Of a DNA stretch of 64,000 nt, positions 15,684-24,671 are shown in pieces. Location: contig JAFADG010000024.1 in NCBI GenBank assembly GCA_023425025.1, forward strand, positions 124,001 through 188,000, written 5' to 3'. This stretch comes from Bacillota bacterium (GTDB lineage Bacteria > Bacillota > Clostridia > Christensenellales > Aristaeellaceae). The position numbers and the translations under genes were made by a program. The notes beneath the pieces were generated by a model. It saw only the letters and a list, made by a program, of their open reading frames with translations. It searched no databases and was not told the DNA's origin. Numbering within the stretch: the stretch's first letter is position 1; each line of letters starts with the position of its first letter.

Positions 15684-17843
15684 ATGAAACAAGAAATTCT
15701 GGCCCTGCTTACCGAGGAGGGCGCGTTGCTTGCACCGGAGGAAATCGCCGGCCGGCTGCGCGTAAAGGAGGAGGACATATACCCCGATCTGGGCGCCCTC
15801 GTGCAAGAGGGCAGCATCGTTATGACCAAAAAGGGTCGGTACGGCACGCCGGGCGCCTTGGGGCTGATCAGCGCCCGCGCATCGGTGCAGCGCAGCGGCA
15901 CTTTGACCGCAAGGCCGCTGGGCGGCGGTGACATCATGAAAATGAAGGCCCACGCAAGGCTTTGCTGCCTGCCCGACGATGTGATTCTGGTCAGGCCCGA
16001 AGAATACGACAGCACCGGCACCAGATGGTGCAGCCTGCATTCCATCATCAAACGCGCCCATGAAACCTTCAGCGCCGTATTGCAGGAAGGCTATAAAAGC
16101 AATGCCTACGACAGATTGCGGCAAAAGGGAAAAACGAAAAAAAGCGGGAACGAACCTAACAGGCCCGCCCTTTTTGCAAAGCCGTATGACAGCCGCATCA
16201 CTTTCCCCGTGAAGGTGGATGCGAGCGATATAAAAGGCGCGCAGCTTGGCGATTTGGTGGTTTTGAAAACCGTTGCCTGGCCCGAATATGACAAGCCGCT
16301 TCTGGCCAAGGTCCTTCGGGTCATGGGCGGAGCGGAGCTTTTGCCGGTGCAGTTGAAAGCCATCGCGGAGGACCACGGCTTTGCCAGCGCTTTCCCGGAG
16401 GAAGCGGAAAGACTGGCAGAAAATTATCCACATAGCGTCCGGCCGGAGGATGTGCAAAATCGCCGGGATCTGCGCGAGCTTGTGCTGTTCACCATTGACG
16501 GCGAGGATGCCAAGGATTTTGACGACGCCGTGTCTTTGCAGGCACTGGAAAATGGCTGCTGGCAGCTGGGTGTGCATATCGCGGATGTTTCCCATTATGT
16601 GCCCGTGGGCCATCCCCTGGATGTGGAGGCGCTTCACCGGGCCACGTCGCTGTACCTGCCGGGGCTGACGCTGCCCATGCTGCCCCATGCCCTGTCGGAC
16701 CACCTGTGCTCCCTAAAACCCAATGAAGACCGGCTGGCCATGAGCCTGCTAATGAAGGTGAAGGATGGCCGGATTACCGACCATGAGCTGTTTCCCTCCG
16801 TCATCCATTCCAAGGCGCGGCTGACCTATACGGCCGTCAACCTTTTGTTTGAGAAAAAGGAAAATAATATACCCGGGGAATTGCACGAAGTGCTTGATAA
16901 TATGCTGTCTTTGGCCCAGACGCTGCGCCAAAACCGCCAGCGCCGGGGCAGCATAGACTTTGACCTGAAGGAAACCGGCTTTACTTTGGATAAGGACAAC
17001 ATCCCCCTGGATGTGCACCCCAGGGAGCGGGGCGAGGCGGAAAAGCTGATCGAGGATTTTATGCTGGCCGCCAACGAGACCGTAGCCGAGCTGGCCAGGC
17101 ATGCCGACCTGCCGTTTTTGTACCGGGTGCATGACAGGCCCGACCCCTTGAAGCTGCACGCGCTGGAGTTGTTTTTGAGCAGCCTGAACGTCAGCGCCCA
17201 CATTGGCCCCGAGCCCCATCCCGGCGTATTGCAGGAACTGCTGAACAAAACCGCCACTCTCCCCCACGCCGCCATCATCCGCAGCGTCATGATCCGCTCC
17301 TTGAAGCGCGCCATGTATGACGACAAGCCGGAAGGCCACTATGCCCTGGCCGCCAGGGATTACTGCCACTTTACCTCCCCCATCCGCCGGTATCCCGATC
17401 TTGTGGTGCACCGCATGTTAAAGCTTTTGCTTGCCGGCCGGCAAAACGAAAAGCACCCACAAACCGGGAACATGGCGGAACTGGCGGACCAGTGCTCCCG
17501 CCAGGAATACGCCGCCACCCTGGCCGAACGGGAGGGAGACGACCTGCTCAAGGCCTACTACATGTCCGGACACGTAGGTGAGGAGTATGAAGGCATCGTG
17601 TCCGGCGTAACGTCCTGGGGGTTTTACGTCACGCTGGACAATACGGTGGAGGGTCTGGTGCATATCTCCACGCTGGACGACTACTACCAATATGATCCCG
17701 GCCGGTATATGCTGGTAGGTTCCCGATTGGGTCGGGTGATCCGTTTGGGAGACGCGGTCCGCGTGCGGGTCGCAAGGGCAGACGTGCAGAACCGGCAGGT
17801 GGATTTTGAGCTATGTGCCCGCCAAATACAAAAGGGAATATAG
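15684..17843 (+). CDS. rnr: Ribonuclease R
   Basis: 719-residue 3'-to-5' exoribonuclease of the RNB family that degrades structured RNA. Order: N-terminal winged-helix and cold-shock domains, then the RNB domain with the Mg-binding cluster TIDGEDAKDFDDAVS and VHIADVSHYV, RGSIDFDL, and the ending FTSPIRRYPDLVVHR, and a C-terminal S1 domain (YEGIVSGVTSWGFYVTLDNTVEGLVHI). The lysine-rich tail of E. coli RNase R is missing, as in many Firmicutes. ATG at 15684 follows GGGAAG; in-frame starts further upstream lack a site. Here it is single, without the usual secG/smpB neighbours. Confidence 0.95.
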   Translation: MKQEILALLTEEGALLAPEEIAGRLRVKEEDIYPDLGALVQEGSIVMTKKGRYGTPGALGLISARASVQRSGTLTARPLGGGDIMKMKAHARLCCLPDDVILVRPEEYDSTGTRWCSLHSIIKRAHETFSAVLQEGYKSNAYDRLRQKGKTKKSGNEPNRPALFAKPYDSRITFPVKVDASDIKGAQLGDLVVLKTVAWPEYDKPLLAKVLRVMGGAELLPVQLKAIAEDHGFASAFPEEAERLAENYPHSVRPEDVQNRRDLRELVLFTIDGEDAKDFDDAVSLQALENGCWQLGVHIADVSHYVPVGHPLDVEALHRATSLYLPGLTLPMLPHALSDHLCSLKPNEDRLAMSLLMKVKDGRITDHELFPSVIHSKARLTYTAVNLLFEKKENNIPGELHEVLDNMLSLAQTLRQNRQRRGSIDFDLKETGFTLDKDNIPLDVHPRERGEAEKLIEDFMLAANETVAELARHADLPFLYRVHDRPDPLKLHALELFLSSLNVSAHIGPEPHPGVLQELLNKTATLPHAAIIRSVMIRSLKRAMYDDKPEGHYALAARDYCHFTSPIRRYPDLVVHRMLKLLLAGRQNEKHPQTGNMAELADQCSRQEYAATLAEREGDDLLKAYYMSGHVGEEYEGIVSGVTSWGFYVTLDNTVEGLVHISTLDDYYQYDPGRYMLVGSRLGRVIRLGDAVRVRVARADVQNRQVDFELCARQIQKGI

Positions 17844-17862
17844 GTCTTTCCAGAAAAACACC

Positions 17863-17904
17863 AAACCGGCCCGGATGTGTTCCAATCCACATCCGGGCCG
17901 GTTT
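17863..17904. terminator. Bidirectional terminator between rnr and the Gfo/Idh operon
   Basis: Perfect 17-bp stem (17863-17879 with 17888-17904) and an 8-nt loop, A-rich on the left and T-rich on the right, so it can end both convergent transcripts. Confidence 0.9.
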
Positions 17905-17942
17905 CCTCTTTTGTAGAAAATTGTATGCTTCTTCTGCCGGCC

Positions 17943-18920
17943 TTATTTCACGCTTACGATCTTCTGCAGGCTGTCGGAAAGATAGGCGTTCTCCAACAGC
18001 TCCGTCAGCGCGATGGCCTTGTCCAGGCCAAAGGGGCTCGGCGTGCCCTTTTCAATGCTGTCCAGCCACTGGCGGATGGCGGAGGGCTGCTGTTCGGGCA
18101 GCCTGTCGGGGGTAAACCAGCCGTCCTTTAACTGGCTGGTGCGCATCTTGATCTTGCCGTCTACCTGTACGATGGCGCCCAGGGAGCCCAGCAGCTCAAA
18201 GCTTTCGCCGTGGTGCGGGGCGATGAAGGAGGTTTCCAGCACGGCGATGGCCTTGTTTTCAAACTCCACCACGGATACCGCGTTGTCGTCCACGCCGCCG
18301 GGAGCGCAGGTATTGTTGAAAATGGAGGCAACGCGGGCGGGCTTGCCCAGCAGGTAGGACGCCATGTACATAGGGTGGCAGCCCAGGTCCATCATCGCGC
18401 CGCCGCCGGCTTTTTTGGCATCGTACCAGTAATCCGGCAGCCAGGCGCGGGAAGCGCCGTCGTGGGCCACGCGCATGCGCATGAAGTGGATATTGCCCAG
18501 CAGTCCGTCGTCGATGGCCTTTTTGCACAGCTGGGCCAGGGGCCAGGTGAGCCTGGGGAAAGAAATGCAGAACTTGATGCCGTTTTCCTCGACCGCCTTG
18601 GCGATTTCCTTGCAGTCGGCAACGGTTGTGGCCAGCGCCTTTTCGGTAAAGATGTGCTTCTTTGCCTTGGCAGCCTTGAGCATTACGTACGGATGGTCCG
18701 TTGTAGGCGTATCCACCACCACAGCGTCCACATCCGTGCGGGCAAGGGCCTTGTCCAGATCCGGCTCGAAAGCCGAGCCCAGCTCCTTGGCCCATTCCTC
18801 GCCCCGTTTTACATCATCATCCCAAACGCAGGTAATCTTCGCGTCCGGCTGGGCCTGCACGGTTTTGGCATAATCCCTGGCGTGCACATGCCATTTGGAT
18901 AACATCAAAATTTTGACCAT
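17943..18920 (-). CDS. Gfo/Idh/MocA family oxidoreductase (second of operon)
   Basis: 325-residue NAD(P)-dependent sugar dehydrogenase. A Rossmann N-terminus is followed by DAVVVDTPTTDHP and the conserved HIFTEKALATT (EKP-like Lys with Ala in place of Pro). The C-terminal alpha/beta domain has GGGAMMDLGCHPMYMASYLLG, carrying the catalytic Asp/His. It lies 25 bp after the isomerase gene and shares its promoter. Substrate unknown; a sugar or inositol derivative is likely. RBS CAGGAG before the ATG. Confidence 0.92.
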   Translation of the reverse strand: MVKILMLSKWHVHARDYAKTVQAQPDAKITCVWDDDVKRGEEWAKELGSAFEPDLDKALARTDVDAVVVDTPTTDHPYVMLKAAKAKKHIFTEKALATTVADCKEIAKAVEENGIKFCISFPRLTWPLAQLCKKAIDDGLLGNIHFMRMRVAHDGASRAWLPDYWYDAKKAGGGAMMDLGCHPMYMASYLLGKPARVASIFNNTCAPGGVDDNAVSVVEFENKAIAVLETSFIAPHHGESFELLGSLGAIVQVDGKIKMRTSQLKDGWFTPDRLPEQQPSAIRQWLDSIEKGTPSPFGLDKAIALTELLENAYLSDSLQKIVSVK

Positions 18921-18945
18921 AACTTACTCCTGAACCGCCGCGTTC

Positions 18946-19665
18946 CTATTCCAGAGAACGCAGGTATTTGATGCAGATGCCCGTCTCGGTCAGACCGTCG
19001 GGCGTCAGTGTTTCGCTTTCCACCACCATGGGGATGTGAAGCGCAAGCGCCGCTTCGTACACGGCCTTCACCGGCGCGGTACCCTGGCCCAGAGGCATGC
19101 CCTTGTGGTCCGCAAACCCGTCCTTGATATGGATGACCGGAATCCGCTCCGCAAAGCGCTTGAGCACCGCCACCGGATCAACGCCGGCGGCATACGCCCA
19201 AAAGGTGTCGATTTCCAGGGCCAGGCCGGTGCGGTAAAAAAGCTGCTCCATGGACACGGAACCGTCGCCGTTGGGTCTGAATTCCTGGTCATGGTTGTGA
19301 TAGCCCAGGCGGATGCCTTCCTTTTCAAAGCGGGGCTGCAGGGCCGCAACGTCCCGAATGAAGGAATCGATCTTTTCCTGGGTGCTCAAATCTGCCCAGG
19401 GAATATAGATGTTCTTGTTGCCGATGGTCTTGTGGTAGGCAATCGTCTCTTCCGTTTTTTCCTTCAGCTCCGCAAGACCGGTATGGGTGCCGGAAACGCG
19501 AAGGCCGGCTTCGCGGAGCAGGGCGGAAACTTCATCGGCGCCAAGGCCGAAAAAGCCTGCAAACTCCACAAAGGAGTAGCCCTGCTTCGCAATGCTCAAA
19601 AGCGCACCGCGCATGTCGTTTTGCGTGATATCCCGCACGCTGTACAGCTGTACGCCGTATTCCAT
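18946..19665 (-). CDS. Sugar phosphate isomerase/epimerase (AP-endonuclease-2-like TIM barrel)
   Basis: 239 residues; begins EYGVQLYSVRDITQND and has the metal-ligand segments VEFAGFFGLGADE, RLGYHNHDQEF, LEIDTFWAYAAG and IPVIHIKDG, then MVVESETLTP. These Glu/Asp/His positions bind the divalent metal in the IolE/hydroxypyruvate-isomerase family. Between two Gfo/Idh/MocA genes it probably isomerises or epimerises the keto-sugar they produce. Confidence 0.9.
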   Translation of the reverse strand: MEYGVQLYSVRDITQNDMRGALLSIAKQGYSFVEFAGFFGLGADEVSALLREAGLRVSGTHTGLAELKEKTEETIAYHKTIGNKNIYIPWADLSTQEKIDSFIRDVAALQPRFEKEGIRLGYHNHDQEFRPNGDGSVSMEQLFYRTGLALEIDTFWAYAAGVDPVAVLKRFAERIPVIHIKDGFADHKGMPLGQGTAPVKAVYEAALALHIPMVVESETLTPDGLTETGICIKYLRSLE

Positions 19666-19677
19666 GGGATGCCCCCC

Positions 19678-20754
19678 TTACTTATTGAAGTACACAGGTT
19701 CGCCCGTCTTGGCGGAAGTGTAGATGGCTTCCAGCAGCTCGGACACCACGCAGGCCTGCTCCGGCAGCACCACGGGGTCGGTGTCGTTTTCCACCGCGTC
19801 GATCCAGCGGCGGGTTTCGGTGATGGCCGGGGTTTCCTTGACGCCGTCGTAGAAGGCTACGCCGCCGGCGGAAACGTCAGGCCTTACCTCAACCAGGCGG
19901 CCGAACTCGCCCTTGTTGATGGAGATGCCGTTCTTGATCTGCGCGCCGGCCTTGGAGCCGCACAGCTGCAGACTGCCTTCCTGGATGGGCTCGATGGTGT
20001 TCAGCGCCCAGGTCGCTTCCAGGGTGATGGTAGCGCCGTCTTCCATGACGATGAAGCCGAAGGCGCTGTCTTCCATGGTGTGGTCGCAGGCGCCCCAGGG
20101 ATTGCCGCAGCTGGGGTCTTCCAGCTTCTTGTACTTGGTGCCCACCACCATGCGGGGCTTGTAGTTGTTCATCAGATACAGCGTCAAATCCAGGGAGTGG
20201 GTGCCGATGTCGATCAGCGGACCGCCGCCCTGCTCATACTCGTTGAGGAACACGCCCCAGTTGGGGGTGCCGCGGCGGCGGATGGCAAAGGCCTTGGCGT
20301 AGTAGATATCGCCCAGGTCACCGCGCTCGATGACGCTTTTGAGATAATTGCTTTCGGGCTTATGGCGGTGCTGATAGCCGATGGTGAGCTTTTTGCCGGT
20401 CTCTTTGGCGGCTTCCACCATGCGGCGGGCGTCGGCAGCCGTCTTGGCCATGGGCTTTTCGCACATTACATGCTTGCCGGCATGCAGGGAATCGATGGTG
20501 ATATCCGCATGGGAACGGTTGGGCGTGCAGACATGCACAACGTCAATGGAAGCATCCTTGAGCAGCTCTTTATAATCTGTGTACACCTTGGCGCCGGGGG
20601 CGCCGTATTCCTTGGCGGCCGCTTCCGCCTTTTCCGGAATAATGTCGCAGAAAGCCACCATATCCACGCGATTGATGGCCTTCAGAGAAGGCATATGTTT
20701 TCCGTTTGCGATACCGCCGCAGCCAATGATACCAATGCGAAGCCGTTTGCTCAT
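19678..20754 (-). CDS. Gfo/Idh/MocA family oxidoreductase (first of operon)
   Basis: 358 residues. N-terminal dinucleotide motif RIGIIGCGGIANGKHMP, followed by VVHVCTPNRSHADI and the catalytic HVMCEKPMAKT. The C-terminal domain has GGGPLIDIGTHSLDLTLYLM. Closest in style to IolG/IolX-like and 1,5-anhydro-sugar dehydrogenases. The ATG at 20754 is preceded by AAGGAGG; 28 codons upstream in frame fall in the promoter and are excluded. First gene of a three-gene operon divergent from an AraC regulator. Confidence 0.93.
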   Translation of the reverse strand: MSKRLRIGIIGCGGIANGKHMPSLKAINRVDMVAFCDIIPEKAEAAAKEYGAPGAKVYTDYKELLKDASIDVVHVCTPNRSHADITIDSLHAGKHVMCEKPMAKTAADARRMVEAAKETGKKLTIGYQHRHKPESNYLKSVIERGDLGDIYYAKAFAIRRRGTPNWGVFLNEYEQGGGPLIDIGTHSLDLTLYLMNNYKPRMVVGTKYKKLEDPSCGNPWGACDHTMEDSAFGFIVMEDGATITLEATWALNTIEPIQEGSLQLCGSKAGAQIKNGISINKGEFGRLVEVRPDVSAGGVAFYDGVKETPAITETRRWIDAVENDTDPVVLPEQACVVSELLEAIYTSAKTGEPVYFNK

Positions 20755-20784
20755 ATCAATTTCCTCCTTGTACCATATGGATTC

Positions 20785-20793
20785 AGTATAGCA
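20785..20793 (-). promoter_or_regulatory. Extended -10 promoter of the Gfo/Idh operon
   Basis: Minus strand TGCTATACT (TGn plus TATACT) without a clear -35; weak recruitment fits control by the divergent AraC activator. Confidence 0.5.
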
Positions 20794-20808
20794 TTCCTCC
20801 CACGCGGA

Positions 20809-20817
20809 TGATATAAT
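20809..20817 (+). promoter_or_regulatory. Extended -10 promoter of the AraC regulator gene
   Basis: TGATATAAT, perfect extended -10. Transcription would begin near 20824, past the ATG at 20816, and so places the regulator start at 20858. Confidence 0.6.
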
Positions 20818-20857
20818 GCTTTTGAACCAAAATATCATTTTTTTGCAGGCGGTAGCT

Positions 20858-21739
20858 ATGACGCGGTTTTATCGGGAAGAGCGGGGGCCCCGCACGAATA
20901 TACGCTATATCTACGATTGCAGCGTACAAAAGAAGGTCGGCAGGGCGTCCGTCGTGGAAGCGCACATTCATGAGTTTTACGAAATTTTATATTGCCAGTC
21001 CGGCGCGTATACGCTGATGCTCAATGAAACCCCCTATGAGCTGCGCCCGGGGGATATGGCCATTGTGGACCCCATGGAGATACACAGCACCAGGGCGCTG
21101 TACAACGGCCTCAATCAGTACCTTGTGATCAAGTTCATACCGGAGGTTTTGTATTCCACAGAGCAGCTGGTGTATGAGCTGAAATACTTTATGCCCTACA
21201 TCAAGGGGAGCGGCGCCCACCAAAAAGTATTCCCGGCGGAGCTTACGAAAGCCGCCGCGGTGGGCGACATGCTGCAAGAAATCGTGGATGAATTTTTGCG
21301 CCGGGACTTCGGCTATGAAATCGCGCTGCGGGCCAATATCAGCCGCCTGTTTTTATGGATACTGCGCTGCTGGCACACGCTGCGAAAGGACGATGTCCCC
21401 GATGAAGCAGGGCTTTCCCAATTGAACAAGGCGCTGGAATTTATTGATACCAACTATGCCCAAAGCATCCGCATGGCCGACGCCGCGCAATACGCCAATA
21501 TGCCCTATACCGCCTTTTCCCGCTTTTTCGCCAAGTATCTGGGCCGGGGCTTTTCGGAATACCTGCTGCTGACCAGGCTGAAAAAAGCCGCGGTGCTGCT
21601 GGCGGAAACAGACAAAACCATTACCGACGTGGCCATGGACACCGGCTTTTCCACCACCAGCTACTTTATCCAGCGGTTTCGTGAATATCAGGGGATGACC
21701 CCCATGCGCTTTCGCAAATGGTTTGGCGCGGCGCAGTAA
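20858..21739 (+). CDS. AraC family transcriptional regulator
   Basis: 293 residues. The N-terminal cupin (HIHEFYEILYCQSGAYTLMLN, LRPGDMAIVDPMEIHS) binds the effector, and the C-terminal 100 residues form two helix-turn-helix motifs (IRMADAAQYANMPYTAFSRF and ITDVAMDTGFSTTSYFIQRF). It most likely activates the divergent dehydrogenase/isomerase operon in response to its sugar. The ATG at 20858 follows AGGCGG; the earlier ATG precedes the predicted transcription start. Confidence 0.92.
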   Translation: MTRFYREERGPRTNIRYIYDCSVQKKVGRASVVEAHIHEFYEILYCQSGAYTLMLNETPYELRPGDMAIVDPMEIHSTRALYNGLNQYLVIKFIPEVLYSTEQLVYELKYFMPYIKGSGAHQKVFPAELTKAAAVGDMLQEIVDEFLRRDFGYEIALRANISRLFLWILRCWHTLRKDDVPDEAGLSQLNKALEFIDTNYAQSIRMADAAQYANMPYTAFSRFFAKYLGRGFSEYLLLTRLKKAAVLLAETDKTITDVAMDTGFSTTSYFIQRFREYQGMTPMRFRKWFGAAQ

Positions 21740-21791
21740 AAAACAGGGCATCGCCCCGGCAAGCCGCCCTGAAAGGTGGATCGCGGCGCCC

Positions 21792-21925
21792 CAAAAGGCT
21801 TCCCCCCTTGGGGAAGCTGTCACCGAAGGTGACTGATGAGGGCGTAGCCGGGCATTGCGTATGCGGCAGGAACGACCTCATCCGGCGCTGCGCGCCACCT
21901 TCCCCTGGTAGGGGAAGGCTTTTGG
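21792..21925 (+). repeat. Dispersed intergenic repeat, copy B (both halves)
   Basis: Left half: AAAAGGCTTCCCC hairpin, then GCTGTCACCGAAGGTGACTG and ATGAGG. Right half from 21876: CCTCATCCGGCGCTGCGCGC, ending GGGGAAGGCTTTT at 21910-21922. The outer ends are inverted repeats of each other, as are the inner GATGAGG/CCTCATC blocks, giving a MITE-like symmetrical element of about 130 bp. Confidence 0.85.
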
Positions 21926-21991
21926 CCGGTGCTTCTCTGACCGTCTTTTCAGTTTGCAAAGTCGGTTCGATTACCCCCTAAACCTGGGATT

Positions 21992-22039
21992 CCCAAGGGA
22001 TTCAATCCCTTGGGCGGGGTGCCGGGGCAGCGCCCCGGC
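21992..22039 (-). repeat. Two tandem hairpins after the CoA-disulfide reductase gene
   Basis: A 23-bp palindrome (11-bp arms, CCCAAGGGATT, one central base) at 21992-22014 and GCCGGGGC-N3-GCCCCGGC at 22021-22039, which touches the stop codon. No U-run; may act as a transcript-end stabiliser or weak terminator. Confidence 0.6.
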
Positions 22040-24504
22040 TATATAAACAGATTCACATTTGATTCCTCGGCGTCGCCCAGGTAGGCCCCTACGCCGGCCA
22101 GTTCCACGCCACCTAACAGTTCTTCCTTGCGGATGCCCATCACATCCATGCTCATGGTGCAGGCCACCAGCTTGATGCCGCTTGCCATGGCCTTTTTCAT
22201 CAGTTCTTCCAGGGAATCCACATTCTTCTGCCGCATGACCATTTTCATCATGGCGGTGCCCATGCCGGCCATGTTCATTTTGGATAGCTTCAATCTATCC
22301 GCGCCGCGTGGCATCATGCCGCCGAACATGGCTTCAATAAAGGACTTTTTCACCCTTTGCTTATTGCCCTTGCGCAGCGCGTTCAGGCCCCAGAAGGTAA
22401 AGAACATGGTCACCGGCCGGCCCATGGCGGCCGCGCCGTTGGCAATAATGAACGAGGCCAGCACCTTGTCCAGATCGCCGCTGAAAACAATGATCGTCTT
22501 GCCGTCGCCCTTGGGGCTGTCCGCTGCGGCCGATGCGGCGGCTCCCTTTTTCACAAGCGCCACATATTCCGTTCCCCGGCGGGTGTTCGCCGCCAGGGTA
22601 TTGCCGGTACGCCGGCACCAGGAAACGATGTCCTTGGCAAAGCCGGGATCATTGGCGGAAACCTCGATCACATCCCCGTCCTTGAGGCCTTTCATGGCCT
22701 CGAACACCTTCATGATGGGGCCGGGGCACTGCATTCCGCTGCAATCCAGCCGCATGGAGGCGACGGCCACACCCTTTACCTCCTGCTGTCCGGAATCGGA
22801 AACGGCGGCGCCTGTGACCATACGGGTCGCCTCCTTCTGCTGATAATGGGTGGAAAGATAGAACCTGGTTCCGCCGGGGTAGACCTTGACCTTTTCAAAG
22901 CCATGTTCCATCAAGACGCGGGCGGCATTGTAGGCTCGCACGCCGATGGCACAGAAGATGATGATCTCTTTTGATTTATCCAGTTCAGCTATTCTATTGC
23001 GGAGCTGTCCAAGGGGGATAAGCCTGGAGCCCGGCACCTCGTATATCATACGCTCGGATTCTTCCCGGACATCCAGCACAATCCAGCTGCCGGCATCCCC
23101 GCTTTCCAGCGCGTCCCAATCTGAAAGCGCCGCCCTGCCCGACAGGATGTTCTCGGCCACAAAGCCGGCCATGTTCACCGGGTCTTTGGCGGAGGAATAA
23201 GGCGGCGCATAGGCCAGCTCCAGCTCCTTCAAATCCAGTACGGAGGCGTTAAGGCGCATGGCGGCGGCGATCACGTCGATGCGTTTGTCCACCCCGTCAC
23301 GTCCTACGATCTGCGCGCCGAATATGCGCCGCCCGTTCCTTGAAAACAAAAGCTTCATCGTCAGCGGCGCCGCGCCGGGATAATACCCCGCGTGGGCGTT
23401 TTGGGTAATGATCAGCGTTTCATAATCCTGCCCCTTGATGAGGCCCTGTTTCTTCAGTGCTTTCTCGTTGGCGCCGGTGGAGGCGGCGGTCAGCTCGAAC
23501 ACCTTGGCGATGGCGGTGCCTTGGGTGCCCTTGTAGCCGGCGGCAATGCCCGCGATGTTGTCCGCCGCGATGCGGCCCTGCCGGTTGGCCGGCCCCGCCA
23601 GGGGGATCATGGTCCTGCCGTGGGAGATAAAATCCTCCACCTCCACCGCGTCGCCCACGGCAAAGATATCGGGGTCCGAGGTGCGCATATGCTCATCCGT
23701 CACGATGCCGCCGGCGGCGTTCACATTGAGGCCCGCATCCCTGGCCAGCGCGCTGTTGGGCCGCACGCCGATGGAGAGGATTACCAGGTCGGCTTTCAGC
23801 TCCCGGCCACTTTTCAGTTTGACGGTGATGCCGCTGACCGTTTCCTCAAAGGAGGCGACGCCGTCATTCAGGCACAGCGTAACGCCCATCTCAGCCAAAT
23901 GCTCGTGCAGAAGCTGAGCCATTTCAAAATCCAGGGGCGCCATCACCTGGTCCAGCATTTCGGCAATGGCAACCGTCAGCCCGGCATGGTGCAGGTTTTC
24001 CGCCATCTCCAGGCCGATGAAGCCGCCCCCCACCACCACGGCGGAGGCAGCGTTATTTTCCTTGATAAACTTTCGGATACGATCGGTATCCGGCACGGTC
24101 CACAGCGTCATGACCCGCTTGGAATTGCGGCCGGGAATGGGCGGCGTCAGCGGCGAGGAACCGGGCGCCAGCACCAGGGTGTCATAGCTTTCCTCGTATG
24201 CTTCCCCTGTCAGAAGATTTTTGACCGTTACGGTTTTTGCATCCCGGTGGATGGCCGTAACCTCCTGGCTGATGCGAACATCCATGTTGAATTTGGCCTT
24301 CATGCCCTCCGGCGTCTGCAAAAGCAGCGCATCCCGGGATTTGATCACATCGCCCACGTGATACGGCAGGCCGCAGTTCGCGTAGGAAATGTATTCGCCC
24401 CGTTCAAAGAGAATAATTTCTGCCGTTTCATCGAGCCTGCGCAGCCGTGCCGCTGTGCTGGCCCCGCCGGCCACGCCGCCCACGATCAATACCTTTTTGC
24501 CCAT
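22039..24504 (-). CDS. CoA-disulfide reductase fused to rhodanese, TusA and DsrE domains
   Basis: 821 residues joining four sulfur-transfer modules. Residues 1-450: CoA-disulfide/polysulfide reductase-type flavoprotein, with FAD motif VLIVGGVAGGASTAAR, active Cys44 in SYANCGLPYHVG, and NAD site VVVGGGFIGLEMAENL. About 465-555: rhodanese with catalytic Cys in FCAIGVRAYNAARVL. About 585-655: TusA with CPGP in MRLDCSGMQCPGPIMK. About 670-821: DsrE/DsrF-like domain with the conserved LVACTMSMDVMG Cys. Sulfane sulfur could pass from rhodanese to TusA to DsrE within one chain. Single gene with an AGGAAGG site; likely works in polysulfide or persulfide handling in the cytoplasm. Confidence 0.94.
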   Translation of the reverse strand: MGKKVLIVGGVAGGASTAARLRRLDETAEIILFERGEYISYANCGLPYHVGDVIKSRDALLLQTPEGMKAKFNMDVRISQEVTAIHRDAKTVTVKNLLTGEAYEESYDTLVLAPGSSPLTPPIPGRNSKRVMTLWTVPDTDRIRKFIKENNAASAVVVGGGFIGLEMAENLHHAGLTVAIAEMLDQVMAPLDFEMAQLLHEHLAEMGVTLCLNDGVASFEETVSGITVKLKSGRELKADLVILSIGVRPNSALARDAGLNVNAAGGIVTDEHMRTSDPDIFAVGDAVEVEDFISHGRTMIPLAGPANRQGRIAADNIAGIAAGYKGTQGTAIAKVFELTAASTGANEKALKKQGLIKGQDYETLIITQNAHAGYYPGAAPLTMKLLFSRNGRRIFGAQIVGRDGVDKRIDVIAAAMRLNASVLDLKELELAYAPPYSSAKDPVNMAGFVAENILSGRAALSDWDALESGDAGSWIVLDVREESERMIYEVPGSRLIPLGQLRNRIAELDKSKEIIIFCAIGVRAYNAARVLMEHGFEKVKVYPGGTRFYLSTHYQQKEATRMVTGAAVSDSGQQEVKGVAVASMRLDCSGMQCPGPIMKVFEAMKGLKDGDVIEVSANDPGFAKDIVSWCRRTGNTLAANTRRGTEYVALVKKGAAASAAADSPKGDGKTIIVFSGDLDKVLASFIIANGAAAMGRPVTMFFTFWGLNALRKGNKQRVKKSFIEAMFGGMMPRGADRLKLSKMNMAGMGTAMMKMVMRQKNVDSLEELMKKAMASGIKLVACTMSMDVMGIRKEELLGGVELAGVGAYLGDAEESNVNLFI

Positions 24505-24630
24505 TCTTGCACCTTCCTGATTGTTTATGAATTAACAAGTTGGGAGCCTGTAGAATCAGACTAAGTATATGCGCGATGATGGGCATCTTCTGTAACTTTA
24601 TCACCAAAGGCAATCGAATATATTTAGGGC

Positions 24631-24660
24631 AAAGAAAAAGCGGCACTCCACCGGTGCCGC
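24631..24660 (-). terminator. Terminator after the MerR gene
   Basis: Minus strand GCGGCAC-N7-GTGCCGC followed by TTTTTCTTT, 12 bp after the stop of the MerR-family gene. Ends the split ABC exporter operon. Confidence 0.88.
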
Positions 24661-24671
24661 CTATACCTATT

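Noticed and set aside
19036..20811. 591-codon open frame opposite the isomerase and Gfo/Idh genes
   Set aside because: Spans two real genes antisense, with composition typical of antisense of G+C-rich genes; no motif recognised.
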